Positions 28,963 to 37,313 of a stretch of DNA of 40,468 bases are shown piece by piece. Location of the stretch: contig JWZX01002202.1 of NCBI GenBank assembly GCA_001275005.1, forward strand, positions 1-40,468, in the 5' to 3' direction. Below the pieces are notes generated by a model. The model was not told the DNA's origin and did no database searches. It saw only the letters and a program-made list of their open reading frames with translations. The first letter of the stretch is position 1, and each line of letters begins with the position of its first letter. A program made the translations under genes and the position numbers. The DNA is from Chrysochromulina tobinii. Its lineage: Eukaryota; Haptophyta; Prymnesiales; Chrysochromulinaceae.

Positions 28963-29965
28963 TCACGGACCAAAGGGGTCAAATCCGAAGCCGCCACCAG
29001 CCCCCGACCCGGCATCTGTCGACCACGGCAAGCCGGCGGCGTCGCCTGTGCCGCTCAGGCGGGGTTGCACGTTGCGCCCGGTCGGGTCGTCAGATTGTCC
29101 GTCGAGGGAGCGCACCCGTAGACGATCGCTTGCAGGGGCGTTGGCGAGCTCCGGGATGGTCCGACGCTTCTCATCGGGCAGCCGCTCATTCGTGCAGTGC
29201 GTCGCGATGTGCCCGTGCTGACCGCATCGAAAGCATAAGTTCTGAGGGCACTCGTTCAGATAGTGATCGGCCGCCACCTTGCACTTGGCGCAGACATATG
29301 AGGGCGGCGGCCGCTTACCGGCAGAGAGCCCGCCGGGGCGCGCGACGTTCGCTGCGCCCGCGGCCGCGGCACTCAGCTGGGCCGCGGCGCTCATCTTCTG
29401 GTCCGTGTTGCGGTCGCGCCCGGCGCGCAACGGGTGGCCTTTGGGGCAGTGGCTCTCTTCACACGCGCAGTTCACAGCATGGATCGCCGGGTCGACCCCA
29501 TGAAAGCGCGAGCAGGAGAGCTTGTGCCGGCACCGGTCGCCGTACCGGCATTGCTCGGGCGCCCTGAAGCGAGCGAGGTTAGTGTCAGAGACACCCGGCT
29601 TGCCTCCTCCGCTCTTCATGTTGCCTGCGGCCTGTGTTGCTCCGAGTGGATTCAGGTCCTCGGGACCGCGGAACACCTGCGACGACGCACACACGAGGAC
29701 GCACACACGAGGAGCACACACGAGGAGCACACACGAGGAGGGCGTCAGTTGGGCTTGCAAGTTGTCGGGCAAACCGCCTGGCATAGGGACGTGCGCCGCA
29801 TTCATGTAGGCAAGTTGGTGTATTCCACGGCGGTGGGGCAGACCTGCTCGCGCCAGAAGCCGAGATAAAACGAGCCGTCGAAGAAGGCAAACTCGCCGAT
29901 CAACGGGTGCACATCGAGCTTGGCGGGGATCGCGGATTCGGCACTGGCGCCCAAGGCTGCCTGTG

Positions 29966-30003
<38 letters not shown>

Positions 30004-30096
30004 GCCTGCTGCTGCGCCTGCTGCTGCGCCTGCTGCTGCGCCTGCTGCTGCGCCTGCTGCTGCTGCTGCTGCTGCTGCTGCGCCTGCTGCTGCTGT

Positions 30097-30146
<50 letters not shown>

Positions 30147-30500
30147 TTGCGCCTGGGCTTGCGCCCGGGCTTGCGCTTGCTGTTGAAGTAGGAGCTGCTG
30201 TTGCTGCTGCATGAGCAGCTGCTGCTGTTGCTGCTGCTGCAGGAGCTGCTGTTGCTGCTCGCTTCCTCCCGTGATGACGCCACCGCCACCACCGCCGAGA
30301 CCCAGCAACCCACCCGGCGGCATGCCGGCACCGGCTGCCTTGGCGAGTGCCGCAAAGAGCCCTTCCATGCCTCCAGACAGGTTCGGGCTCGGCTGCTGCG
30401 GCGGAAAGCCCGGAGGCATACCGGGAGGGATTTGCATGCTCAACGGCGGTGGTAGGGGTGGAATCGAGCCGTCGGGCATCCACTGCTGCTGCTGGTTCAT
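28963..30500 (-). CDS. poly-Gln CCCH / zinc-knuckle RNA-binding-type protein, two exons
   Basis: Proposed exons 29844-30500 and 28963-29676 (minus), phase 0, 456 residues. Start ATG 30500 (MNQQQQWMPDGSIPP); another ATG at 30584 is possible. Exon 1 encodes a Pro/Met-rich start, a Gly/Leu segment, and a long Gln-rich region with Ala interruptions. It ends in a small folded piece (LIGEFAFFDGSFYLGFWREQ). Exon 2 has a CCCH-type finger (Cys262, Cys268, Cys274, His278; CX5CX5CX3H), a Cys/His-rich ACEESHCPKGHPL, then two CCHC knuckles. The first knuckle (Cys348, Cys351, His357, Cys362) has spacing CX2CX5HX4C; the second (Cys367, Cys370, His375, Cys380) is canonical CX2CX4HX4C. RNA binding in mRNA processing or granules is inferred. 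A frame between the exons (MNAAHVPMPGGLPDNLQ) also looks protein-like, so the donor could lie elsewhere. Confidence 0.75.
29677..29843 (-). repeat. zinc-finger gene intron with ~12-bp tandem repeat
   Basis: Coding-strand units CTCCTCGTGTGTG repeat four times at about 29685-29745, next to the acceptor GTCGTCGCAG. One CTGACG lies just upstream of the array. Confidence 0.75.
29968..30260 (-). repeat. CAG/CTG trinucleotide tracts coding poly-Gln
   Basis: Long CTG runs on the plus strand (CAG on the coding strand) interrupted by GCC (Ala) triplets at regular spacing around 30003-30056, consistent with duplication of interrupted blocks. Confidence 0.95.
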
Positions 30501-30712
30501 GGCACCGCGTAGCGCCCGCAAGGGTCTAGCGTACACGCGTCCACCACGCAAAGTTGTGATTGTGGGGACATTCAAAAATTGCATTCCCAACCTGCGAAAT
30601 TAAGAATTCGTGTTCAAGGAGACGGTAGTGATGGAAGAAACGACCGCATATTCATATGTCTTGAGTACAAACATTCGTCCTCTCCGCTGCGACTCCGCCG
30701 GTCTTGGTCCGA

Positions 30713-31530
30713 ATGCGACTTGTGCTCGTCGCTCTGCTCGCTTGCGTCCACACGCGTGCATCGCCGCTCACTAAGTCGGCGGCCAGCTTTAAGGCATGCG
30801 CCGTAGGGAAGGGTGACGTTGACGTGTCGGCCTTCGCCGACGCGACGCTGGCTTATTGCGCGCTCCTGCGCCGTTTTGGCGTCTTCACGGCAGGATCCAT
30901 TCGGCAGGTGCTCCTTTGCATCGACAAAGTTGAAGGTGCGAGGCCGGTCTCGAATCGCCCGAAGCACAAGAAGGCCTCCTTGGTTGCTCACTGGCGGCGC
31001 CCGTTGCTCACGCAGAGGCGAGGAAATCCCTCATCGGTGCTGCATCCAAAGGCAGTCGCTCCAAGATGCGCAAGATGACGCGATCGATGCGTGCGCTGCT
31101 CGAATCCGAGCTTGAGAAGGCGATCCACGGCAAGGGTGGCCTCCTCGCCGACCCATCAGCTGCAATGGGCCTCCTCTGGGTGCGCCGCGGGCTCATGTTC
31201 TGGGCGCGTCTGTTCGATCTCGAGGCCAGGCGCCTGATGGACAACCACTTCAGATTGGGTGAGCCAGGGACATTTATGGCGCAGACCACCCTCGCCTACG
31301 ATAAGGAGATCTCGGACTTCCACGGGTGGGTCGCTCGCAAGGCCTTCTTGATGTCGGTGCGTGCGGCACCTGAGTGGGACGTATTGTGCGAGCGCGCGGG
31401 CCTGCCGTCTGATGGAAAGCAGCTGGCCGAGGAACTTCGCTCTTGGGCGAAAGTGCTCGATGGCCTCGACAAGCGTATGCGCACGCTGCACACCAAGTAC
31501 GACTTGGACGACAGGCGTCGCACCATTTAA
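30713..31530 (+). CDS. glycolipid-transfer-protein-like (GLTP) domain protein with signal peptide, two exons
   Basis: Proposed exons 30713-30907 and 31018-31530 (phase 0, CAG|GTGCTC donor, GCAGAG acceptor), 235 residues. Residues 1-17 are a signal peptide (MRLVLVALLACVHTRAS), unusual because GLTP proteins are normally cytosolic. GLTP features: DVSAFADATLAYCALLRRFG in helix 1, WVRRGLMFW (Trp119, the lipid headgroup-stacking Trp of WLKR in other members) and DFHGWVARKAF (His167 of the HGW motif), then a tyrosine-rich end (KYDLDD). The Asp-x3-Asn-x2-Lys headgroup motif of classic GLTPs is not visible at the exon junction; either it is lost or the splice site differs. A second donor-like site GAAG|GTGCGA at 30936 would be out of phase. 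Predicted role: lipid binding or transfer in the secretory system or plastid. Confidence 0.7.
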
Positions 31531-31862
31531 GTGTGCCTTTTTTTAAGCGGATTTGGTGGGTACCGCGCCACGTTCGTAGAAAGCATTGTATGCACAGGCG
31601 ATCTTGACGCGGGAGACAGCTGTCGCACTGCGCCCGCCCCGCCCCGCTATCGATCTACCAAAAACACAATTGCTAAAACACACTACAACGGCAGCGCCCA
31701 CGCCGCAGAGAGCCCAGAGACAGCGCGAACAGGTGGGTTCTTATGCCTCGCACGTTGACAATACGCAACAGGCGTCACCGGACCGGCACCGCCCGGCGCC
31801 CCGCCCGGTCGACGTTCACAGCACTGGTTCAAAAACGTTCACACGTTCAACCTCGAGAAGCA
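31531..31862. other. intergenic region
   Basis: About 330 bp between the GLTP-like stop and the methyltransferase start. The methyltransferase frame is open to an ATG at 31743, but the added Arg/Thr-rich residues look non-coding or like a targeting extension. Confidence 0.4.
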
Positions 31863-32516
31863 ATGCGACACTCAAAATTGCCGTCACTACCGAGCGGCGC
31901 AAATCTCCACGTTGTGACGCCTGGCTGGGCCGGTAATCTTGGTACAGGCGGCCGAGTGTGGCCTGGTGCAGCCGCAATGTGTCAGCTGCTCGTATCCATG
32001 CAACCAGAACTGCAAGGGAGTAGCGTCCTCGAGCTCGGTGCAGGTGCTGGGGCCGTCGGCATTTTTGCCGCCGCGCTCGGTGCCTCCCGAGTATTGCTGA
32101 CTGATGGTGGTGAGGGCGAGACTGCGCTGGCAAAACTGAACGCGCGAAGGCACTCGCACCTCTACCGCGGCGCCACGGTCGATGCTCACAAATACCTGTG
32201 GGGCGAGCCTTTGGCGGGACTGATGGCTGGTGACAAGCACTTTGACTTCGTGCTGGGTGCGGACATCACATACTCACTGCCGTTGCTACCGCCACTGTGC
32301 GACACTCTCGCTGAGCTCAGAGAGCGCCACAGAGAGCGCCACAGTAGCAGTGAGGGTCCAATCATGCTCCTCTCCCACCAGGTGAACCGCCACGGAGAGC
32401 GCGAGCTGCCGCGCATTCTGTCTCTGGTTGCGGCTGGGCGCGGGTTGGACGTCCGCCCTTTGGATGCAGTTGCGAGCGTCTCAATACCCAATGTGGTGTT
32501 CTATTCGGTCACATGA
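31863..32516 (+). CDS. class I SAM methyltransferase, Methyltransf_16 / METTL21-like
   Basis: Intronless, 217 residues from ATG 31863. Markers are TGGRVWPGAAAMCQLL (the WPGA/W-x-A motif before motif I), motif I VLELGAGAGAVGIFAAALGA at about 55-73, the acidic VLLTDGGEG after strand 2, and FDFVLGADITYS at about 127-138 (post-motif II). Length and order fit the small protein-lysine methyltransferases, which modify translation factors and chaperones. Substrate cannot be assigned. A short duplication (RERHRERH) lies in the loop after the active-site strand. An ATG at 31743 would add 40 Arg/Thr-rich residues that could be a targeting sequence; I prefer the shorter form. Confidence 0.83.
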   Translation: MRHSKLPSLPSGANLHVVTPGWAGNLGTGGRVWPGAAAMCQLLVSMQPELQGSSVLELGAGAGAVGIFAAALGASRVLLTDGGEGETALAKLNARRHSHLYRGATVDAHKYLWGEPLAGLMAGDKHFDFVLGADITYSLPLLPPLCDTLAELRERHRERHSSSEGPIMLLSHQVNRHGERELPRILSLVAAGRGLDVRPLDAVASVSIPNVVFYSVT

Positions 32517-32970
32517 AGACACATTGCGTGTACATGTGTGGAGTCTCTCGTAACGGTTCCGAGCGGTCGTCCGACGGCGTCGGCGACGCGTCCCGACCGT
32601 CGCTCCCGCGTCCCGGACGTACGGCGACGCGGGATCGCGGGAGCCGGGACTGCATGTTTACTGCATGTGTGAGGTGAAGTCCTGAAAAGGTGTTACGACG
32701 TCGAAACGACGTCTTACGTCTGTGTGCGTCGGTCGACGTCAACCCCGGCTACGGGGGCCGCGCGCGTCGCGCGGTGCCCCCGACCGGACCCGCGCCGGGC
32801 TGAGCGGAGTGCCGGTGCCCGGTCGTGTGTTTCACGCAGTAGTAACAGTTGAGTGCGAGGAGCGGCGCTGGACGGCCTTCTCACTGAGTGCAACACCGGC
32901 CCTACACCGGCCCCACCGCCGAGGTGCCACCTGACTCTTATGTCACCTAAGGTAGGTCCGCGAGCGCGAC
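32517..32970. other. intergenic region between convergent genes
   Basis: About 450 bp between the methyltransferase and fusion oxygenase stops. Contains a short palindromic stretch GACGTCGAAACGACGTC near 32697-32713. No gene supported. Confidence 0.45.
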
Positions 32971-35186
32971 TCAGACGACGTCGCCGGCAAAGTCCTTGGT
33001 GATCGAGATCGAGCCCGCCTTGCCCTCGCGCATCAGCCGCTTCTTCTTCGCGTAGTAGGCGGCATGCAAGTCACCCTGGCTCCGCGCGTTGAACGTGAGG
33101 TAAGCTGAGCGGCGCCAGGTGTTCGTGTGGTTCGGAGCGGAGCGGTGGGGCAGGTACGAGTCGAACAGCACCTGCGAGGGAGCCATCAGTGGCCATCAGC
33201 GGCCATCAGTGGCTCAGCGATCATCTGTGGCCATCACCATGTCGCCCGGCACGGCGAGAACAGGCTCGAAGACCATCGCAGCCTCGACCTCGGGCGAGAT
33301 CACGCCATGCTGATTGGGCAAGATGCCCTCGCTGTGTCGGCCAGGTGCGATCTCAAGCGGTCCATTCTCGAGGGTCGCCGAGTCGACGGCAATCGAGACG
33401 GAGATATGTCGAGATGCGAGCTCGTCCGTCGCGTACGCCGTCGCATCCTGGAGCAAGTCAAGTCAAGTCAAGTCAAGTCAAGTCAAGTCAAGTCATCCTG
33501 GAACAGATCGAAGCCGGCCCATCAGAGAGACAATCAGATGCAATCCATGGCAATCAAGCGACTGACAGGCACCTGATGCAGAAGGAAGCCGCCGCCGCCC
33601 GGACCCTTGTAGTTCACCTTATCCTTGAAGAGCACCGCCGGCTCTCCAAATGCTTGGCTCACACAGTCCTGCACGATGCCGAAGCACAGCTCTGCCCACG
33701 CGGGCTTGTGATAGCAAAAGTTCTCGACGCGGCAGATGCGAACCGCGCCGTCGTGGGCGGATCGCTCGTGGTGTACCATCCAAGGGTGCTCGCCCGACTC
33801 GGCGCTGTGGCCCGTTGGCAACGAAGTGAGATCGTCTGCCATGGCCGAGAGCCGCGCAGCCACCTGATGAGGGACGCCATCAGATGATGCAATCGGGCGC
33901 ACTCAGTCACGTCGGGGGAGACCAAGAGGCGATCCTGAGTAATCTCAGCTCATCAGTCGGGGGAGACCAAGAGGCGATCCTGAGTAATCTCAGCTCATCA
34001 GTCGGGGGAGACCAAGAGGCGATCCTGAGTAATCTCAGCTCATCAGTCGGGGGAGACCAAGAGGCGATCCTGAGTAATCTCAGCTCATCACTGCTCATCG
34101 GTGGCCATCACCTCGACAGGGAGGATGCCACGCAGTGCGAGCGATCCATCTTTAGCCCACGCGCGCCGCTGCTCGTCGGAGAGGACGTAACTGTGCGCGT
34201 ACGCACTCATCGGGTACCGCTCCCCTCCCCTCCCCGCCGCTGCCGTGCCGCCGCCGCCACCTGCTGCTCCGCTCTCGAGACGCTCGGCGATGCCCTTCAA
34301 TAGTACGGCCTTGAGCTCGTCTCGGAACGCCGTGATGAGCAGGTTGGTGGGTGGTGTCCTCTTGGCGGCCTCGTCGTACCTGATGAGGGGCACGTTCACA
34401 CGCACTCAGTGGCTATGAGGCGCAATCAGGCGCAATCAGGCGCAATCAGGCGCAATCAGACGCATTGGTCATCGTACGTCCGCATGCGAAGCACAGTTGG
34501 CCACAACGGCTCCGCCTCCACGGCGAGGCACCTGCGCAAGAGGACCCGATAGGAGCCGCCATCATCGTCAGAGCGAGGGCGTGCGCAGGAGCGCGCGTTC
34601 TATCACTGTGAACTGCGTACTCGGCCTCTGTGAACGGTCCGCCCTGATGGCGTAGCGTCGTCTTGCTAGCGTCGCTCAGCTGAAGGTAGTAGTCGGGCTC
34701 GCGCGCGCACCGGTAGCGCTTGGCGTTGACGTGCTGGTGCACCAGGTACGCCACCGACTCGGGGAAGCCCAGCGCGCCGAGGAAGCGCGCGCCGACGCCC
34801 TCGTGGTCAACCGTGCCGCAGCCGTCCATCGCTGGCTCGAAGCCAGCCTCAAAGCCACACAGGTGGCCGATGTCGTGCAGCAGGCAGGCGACCTGCGCTT
34901 CGGCACTCTCGCACGCCTCGCGCGCGACCAAGAAGGCCTGAACCGAGTGCTCTGTGGTCGAGACCGGCTCGCCGATGTAGTCGGCGTCGCCATGCTTTTC
35001 GTAGATCGAGAAGATGCGAGCGAGCGAGGTCTCGGCGATGTGCTCAACGAGCCCCAAGTCGACACGGCTGGCGACCGCGGTTGGCACGGCTCTGGCGCTG
35101 CCGGCAGCCATGGCGGCACTGGCCCTGGTCCTCCGGTGTGCGAGAGAGAGTGGATTCAGAAGCCGACGGTACTTGCCGATAAACAT
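32971..35186 (-). CDS. PhnZ-type HD oxygenase fused to PhyH/PhnY-type 2OG dioxygenase, six exons
   Basis: Proposed exons (minus): 34621-35186, 34478-34531, 34112-34379, 33573-33863, 33238-33447 and 32971-33171; 529 residues. Residues 1-25 are Arg/Ser/Leu-rich, possibly a mitochondrial presequence. Residues about 42-213 are a PhnZ-family HD domain: Tyr70 and Glu73 (DYIGEPVS), His80, His104-Asp105 (LLHDIGHL), His128 (VDHEG), His152 (QHVNAKRY) and Asp209 (RTYDEAAK), with SDASKTTLRHQGGP. Within the blocks, spacing matches bacterial PhnZ. After a Gly-rich linker, residues about 275-529 are PhyH-like: LSDEQRRAWAKDG, FGEPAVLFKDKVNYKGPGGG, His392-Gln-Asp394, PGDMVLFDSYLPHRSAPN with His472, and Arg483/484 (WRRSAYLTFN). 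In bacteria PhnY hydroxylates 2-aminoethylphosphonate and PhnZ cleaves its C-P bond. The fusion would do both; substrate is inference. Confidence 0.88.
33172..33237 (-). repeat. fusion-gene intron 5: 10-bp CTGATGGCC units
   Basis: 66-bp intron almost wholly made of coding-strand CTGATGGCCG / CTGATGGCCA units; donor ATG|GTGATG, acceptor CCTCGCAG. Confidence 0.88.
33448..33572 (-). repeat. fusion-gene intron 4: 5-bp tandem repeat, 8 copies
   Basis: Plus-strand CAAGT repeated eight times at 33454-33493 (coding-strand ACTTG), abutting the acceptor CTCCAG. Upstream in the intron are CTGATTG and CTGATGGG. The join restores the His-Gln-Asp iron motif. Confidence 0.9.
33864..34111 (-). repeat. fusion-gene intron 3: four perfect 45-bp copies
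   Basis: Units start at 33911, 33956, 34001 and 34046; all four 45-bp copies (33911-34090) are identical. Each carries coding-strand CTGATGAGCTGAG. The intron is 248 bp, GAG|GTGATG donor, CATCAG acceptor. Confidence 0.95.
34380..34477 (-). repeat. fusion-gene intron 2: four 10-bp copies
   Basis: Plus-strand CGCAATCAGG (coding-strand CCTGATTGCG) four times at 34421-34460, last copy with one change. Phase-2 intron, donor C|GTACGA, acceptor CATCAG. Confidence 0.9.
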
Positions 35187-35627
35187 TGAGGAGACAAAGG
35201 GGCCGCGCGGAGCAAAGACGCGGAGCCGCCGAGGGCTCCACCCCCGTCATTCACACCTCGTATGCACAGACCGCTTCTTCTCTGCTGCACCCGCTCACAG
35301 ACACGGTTCAGAGCATATTCACACCTCTATGTCGAGTTTCTTACTGTTCTCTGTTGTGCCTTCGTTGCATGGGGCTGTGAAAAATAGGTGAAAAATGGAG
35401 AACACTTGTCAATAGACGGACAAGGCCGAGGGCCATCTGTGTTAAATGATTTGAAACGTTGCAGGGAAAATTGCGATATTTGTTGCCATTTTGCCGTCTC
35501 TCGGCGCTCGGACGCGGTTTCGGTCCGCGCCGTGCATGCATTGTGTTTTAAAGCATTGTGCTTTGTGCCCGCGCCGCGCGCTCTGACCAGTGCCGCGCCG
35601 TCGCCGCGAAGGCGATTCGTATTCGTA
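35187..35627. other. intergenic region
   Basis: About 440 bp between the fusion-gene start and the SET-gene stop. No protein-like frame; moderately AT-rich for this window at 35380-35490. Confidence 0.45.
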
Positions 35628-36959
35628 TCACTCGCAACGCCGCCTTCGGAGCCGGCGCGTCCAACTCTCCTCGGTGCAGCACTTGGAGCACTCACAGTCA
35701 AAGCCGTATGCGCGCAGGCTCGCGCGTCGCTTGCGGAATCCCGAGCGCTCGTTCTCGTCAATGTACGAGATCGTGATCTCCTCGCCGCACGCGATCGCGC
35801 GACGAGCGAGCAGCGTCGCCTCCGACGTGACCCCAAGCCAGTTCACCTCCGCATTGGGGCGGCAGTCGTGGTTCAAGCATGCGATTCGAGGGTACAAGGC
35901 GGTGGAGAGCGCCGCGGGGATAGAGCTCGGAAGCATCTCGAGCAGGGCATCGATCACAGCGCTCGCCTCCGTGCTTGTGTACTCGTTCTCCGTGATCACG
36001 CCTGGATCTGCCTCCTCCTCTTCCTCCTCCTCCTCCTCCTCCTCCTCCTCCTCCTCCTCCTCCTCCTCTTCACTCGCCAGCCGGCGCACATGGCGCAGCG
36101 CAGAGCTCCACTCGTCCACTGGATGTGAGAGCGCGACGCAGATCGCATTACGCCGCGCCGCGCCCAGCAGGCCACCCCACACCTCCAAATCTAGCCACGC
36201 GCGCACTCCCGCACCGCCGCCACCACGCGCACGTACACCACCACGCGCCTCCGCAGCCTCCGTCGCGCATAACAACAACCTGAGGGACTCTTCGGCAGCC
36301 TGCTTCGCCACGCGGCCATCTGCCCTTGCTTGGAGCGCACCCTCATCCGAGATCGCCCACCAGGGCGCACGGCAGAAGGCATCGTACGGCTCGCGCGCCG
36401 CATCGAGGCACTTCTTGCACAACGAGGGCGCGGCGTTGGCGCCCGATCGAGCCACGCAGCAGCGCCGCTCGCGAGCATGTTGGTGAGCGCGGGCGTGTAT
36501 GGAGGCCACGATGCGTGCGCCGAAGAGAAAGACCTCGTACGTTCGCAATGCATGCTTCTCGAAGCGTTGGATCGCCGACTTAGCCAACGCTGGGCACAGC
36601 AACCTGTGTGCCTCAGCCTCCTCCTCGCATTCGGCGCTGCAGAAACAAGCGGCGCAGCTGTAGCGGCATGGTACATTGCTAGCCAGCTCGTCCTCGACGA
36701 GATGTTCCGATGCTGCCGGCAGCGATCGCCTCTTGCTAAGGTGCCGAAGCTGCAGGGCCATCGTGCCGACCGGCCGGCAACACTGCTCGCAGGCGACGAG
36801 CACCGCGAGGGTCTCGGGCAAAGCCATGGAGACGAGCGGGTGATCAACGAGCAGCTCCTCGCCAGCTGCGATGTCGCGAGCCGCGAAGGCTGCGCGGCCT
36901 TTTCTCGGACACCGGCGGAAGTCGAGAGGAGAAGACAGACCCTGAGACAGACACTGCAT
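35628..36959 (-). CDS. SET-domain protein with MYND-like finger (SMYD type)
   Basis: 443 residues in the main exon if the ATG at 36959 is used. The SET domain is split as in SMYD proteins. Its N-terminal half (GRAAFAARDIAAGEELL) is at about 21-37. A MYND-like zinc cluster at about 57-123 (CEQC, then CAACFCSAEC and HRLLC) interrupts it. The catalytic half is at about 362-401 (CLNHDCRPNAEV, GEEITISYID), followed by post-SET cysteines (CECSKC) near 421-426. An insertion holds a run of about 20 Glu. SMYD proteins methylate lysines on histones or cytosolic proteins. Just upstream (36961-36994) lies a CAAGT-type array with CTGATT, like the intron in the neighbouring fusion gene, and ATGCAG resembles an acceptor. 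A first exon may therefore exist, possibly starting at the ATG at 37087. Confidence 0.8.
   Translation of the reverse strand: MQCLSQGLSSPLDFRRCPRKGRAAFAARDIAAGEELLVDHPLVSMALPETLAVLVACEQCCRPVGTMALQLRHLSKRRSLPAASEHLVEDELASNVPCRYSCAACFCSAECEEEAEAHRLLCPALAKSAIQRFEKHALRTYEVFLFGARIVASIHARAHQHARERRCCVARSGANAAPSLCKKCLDAAREPYDAFCRAPWWAISDEGALQARADGRVAKQAAEESLRLLLCATEAAEARGGVRARGGGGAGVRAWLDLEVWGGLLGAARRNAICVALSHPVDEWSSALRHVRRLASEEEEEEEEEEEEEEEEEEEEADPGVITENEYTSTEASAVIDALLEMLPSSIPAALSTALYPRIACLNHDCRPNAEVNWLGVTSEATLLARRAIACGEEITISYIDENERSGFRKRRASLRAYGFDCECSKCCTEESWTRRLRRRRCE
36014..36071 (-). repeat. trinucleotide repeat coding poly-Glu
   Basis: CTC/CTT triplets on the plus strand read as a run of about 20 Glu codons inside the SET protein. 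Confidence 0.92.
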
Positions 36960-36960
36960 A

Positions 36961-36994
36961 GTCAAGTCACAAATCAGTCAAGTCAAGTCAAGTC
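36961..36994 (-). repeat. CAAGT tandem array upstream of SET exon (probable intron)
   Basis: GTCAAGTCAC...CAGTCAAGTCAAGTCAAGTC. Same 5-bp unit as in fusion-gene intron 4; a coding-strand CTGATTT lies in the array and an ATGCAG acceptor-like end follows it. Confidence 0.65.
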
Positions 36995-37313
36995 CGTCAC
37001 CGGTACTGTACATGTACCCGGTTTCCCGCCCACTCCCTTCTCCCTCTGTAAAGTGTAAACGTGATATTTGTGTTTGCCTTTTGGCATTTGACTTGCGGTT
37101 GAGCTTGAAACCGGACTAGTTAGCTTTTGACCCCACGTTCCCACACGAAACCGGAGCTCCATACCGGGTATGTGCGTCTCGAGAATAAGCTCATACAAGT
37201 TCACCTCATATAAATATTCAATGGCTGACGTCAGTCCTCTCACACGGGTCAAGAGACGCCGCACAAACGATGTAAACGTGTTCTATACGTATAGTACGTC
37301 ATATGCAAGGCGT
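36995..37313. other. intergenic region / possible 5' exon of SET gene
   Basis: About 320 bp. A minus-strand ATG at 37087 starts MPKGKHKYHVYTLQREKG, which could be a first exon spliced to the SET frame from CCG|GTGACG (37000). Evidence is weak. Confidence 0.3.

Noticed and set aside
29907-30214. Plus-strand poly-Leu, poly-Cys and poly-Ala frames
   Set aside because: Readings of the CTG tract on the strand opposite the poly-Gln gene.
33911-34090. CRISPR-like array (four identical 45-bp units)
   Set aside because: Units are contiguous with no unique spacers, lie inside a eukaryotic intron, and no cas genes exist.
32971-34405. PhyH half as phytanoyl-CoA hydroxylase of lipid breakdown
   Set aside because: The fold is the same, but covalent fusion to a PhnZ-type domain makes a PhnY-like role more likely. 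TmpA-like identity was also considered less likely because the motifs are PhyH-type; substrate remains unproven.
34446-35186. HD-domain protein as a stand-alone gene or as myo-inositol oxygenase
   Set aside because: The unspliced frame loses the last metal-ligand Asp, which is recovered only by splicing into the PhyH exons. The DYIGE and QGGP motifs fit PhnZ/TmpB, not MIOX.
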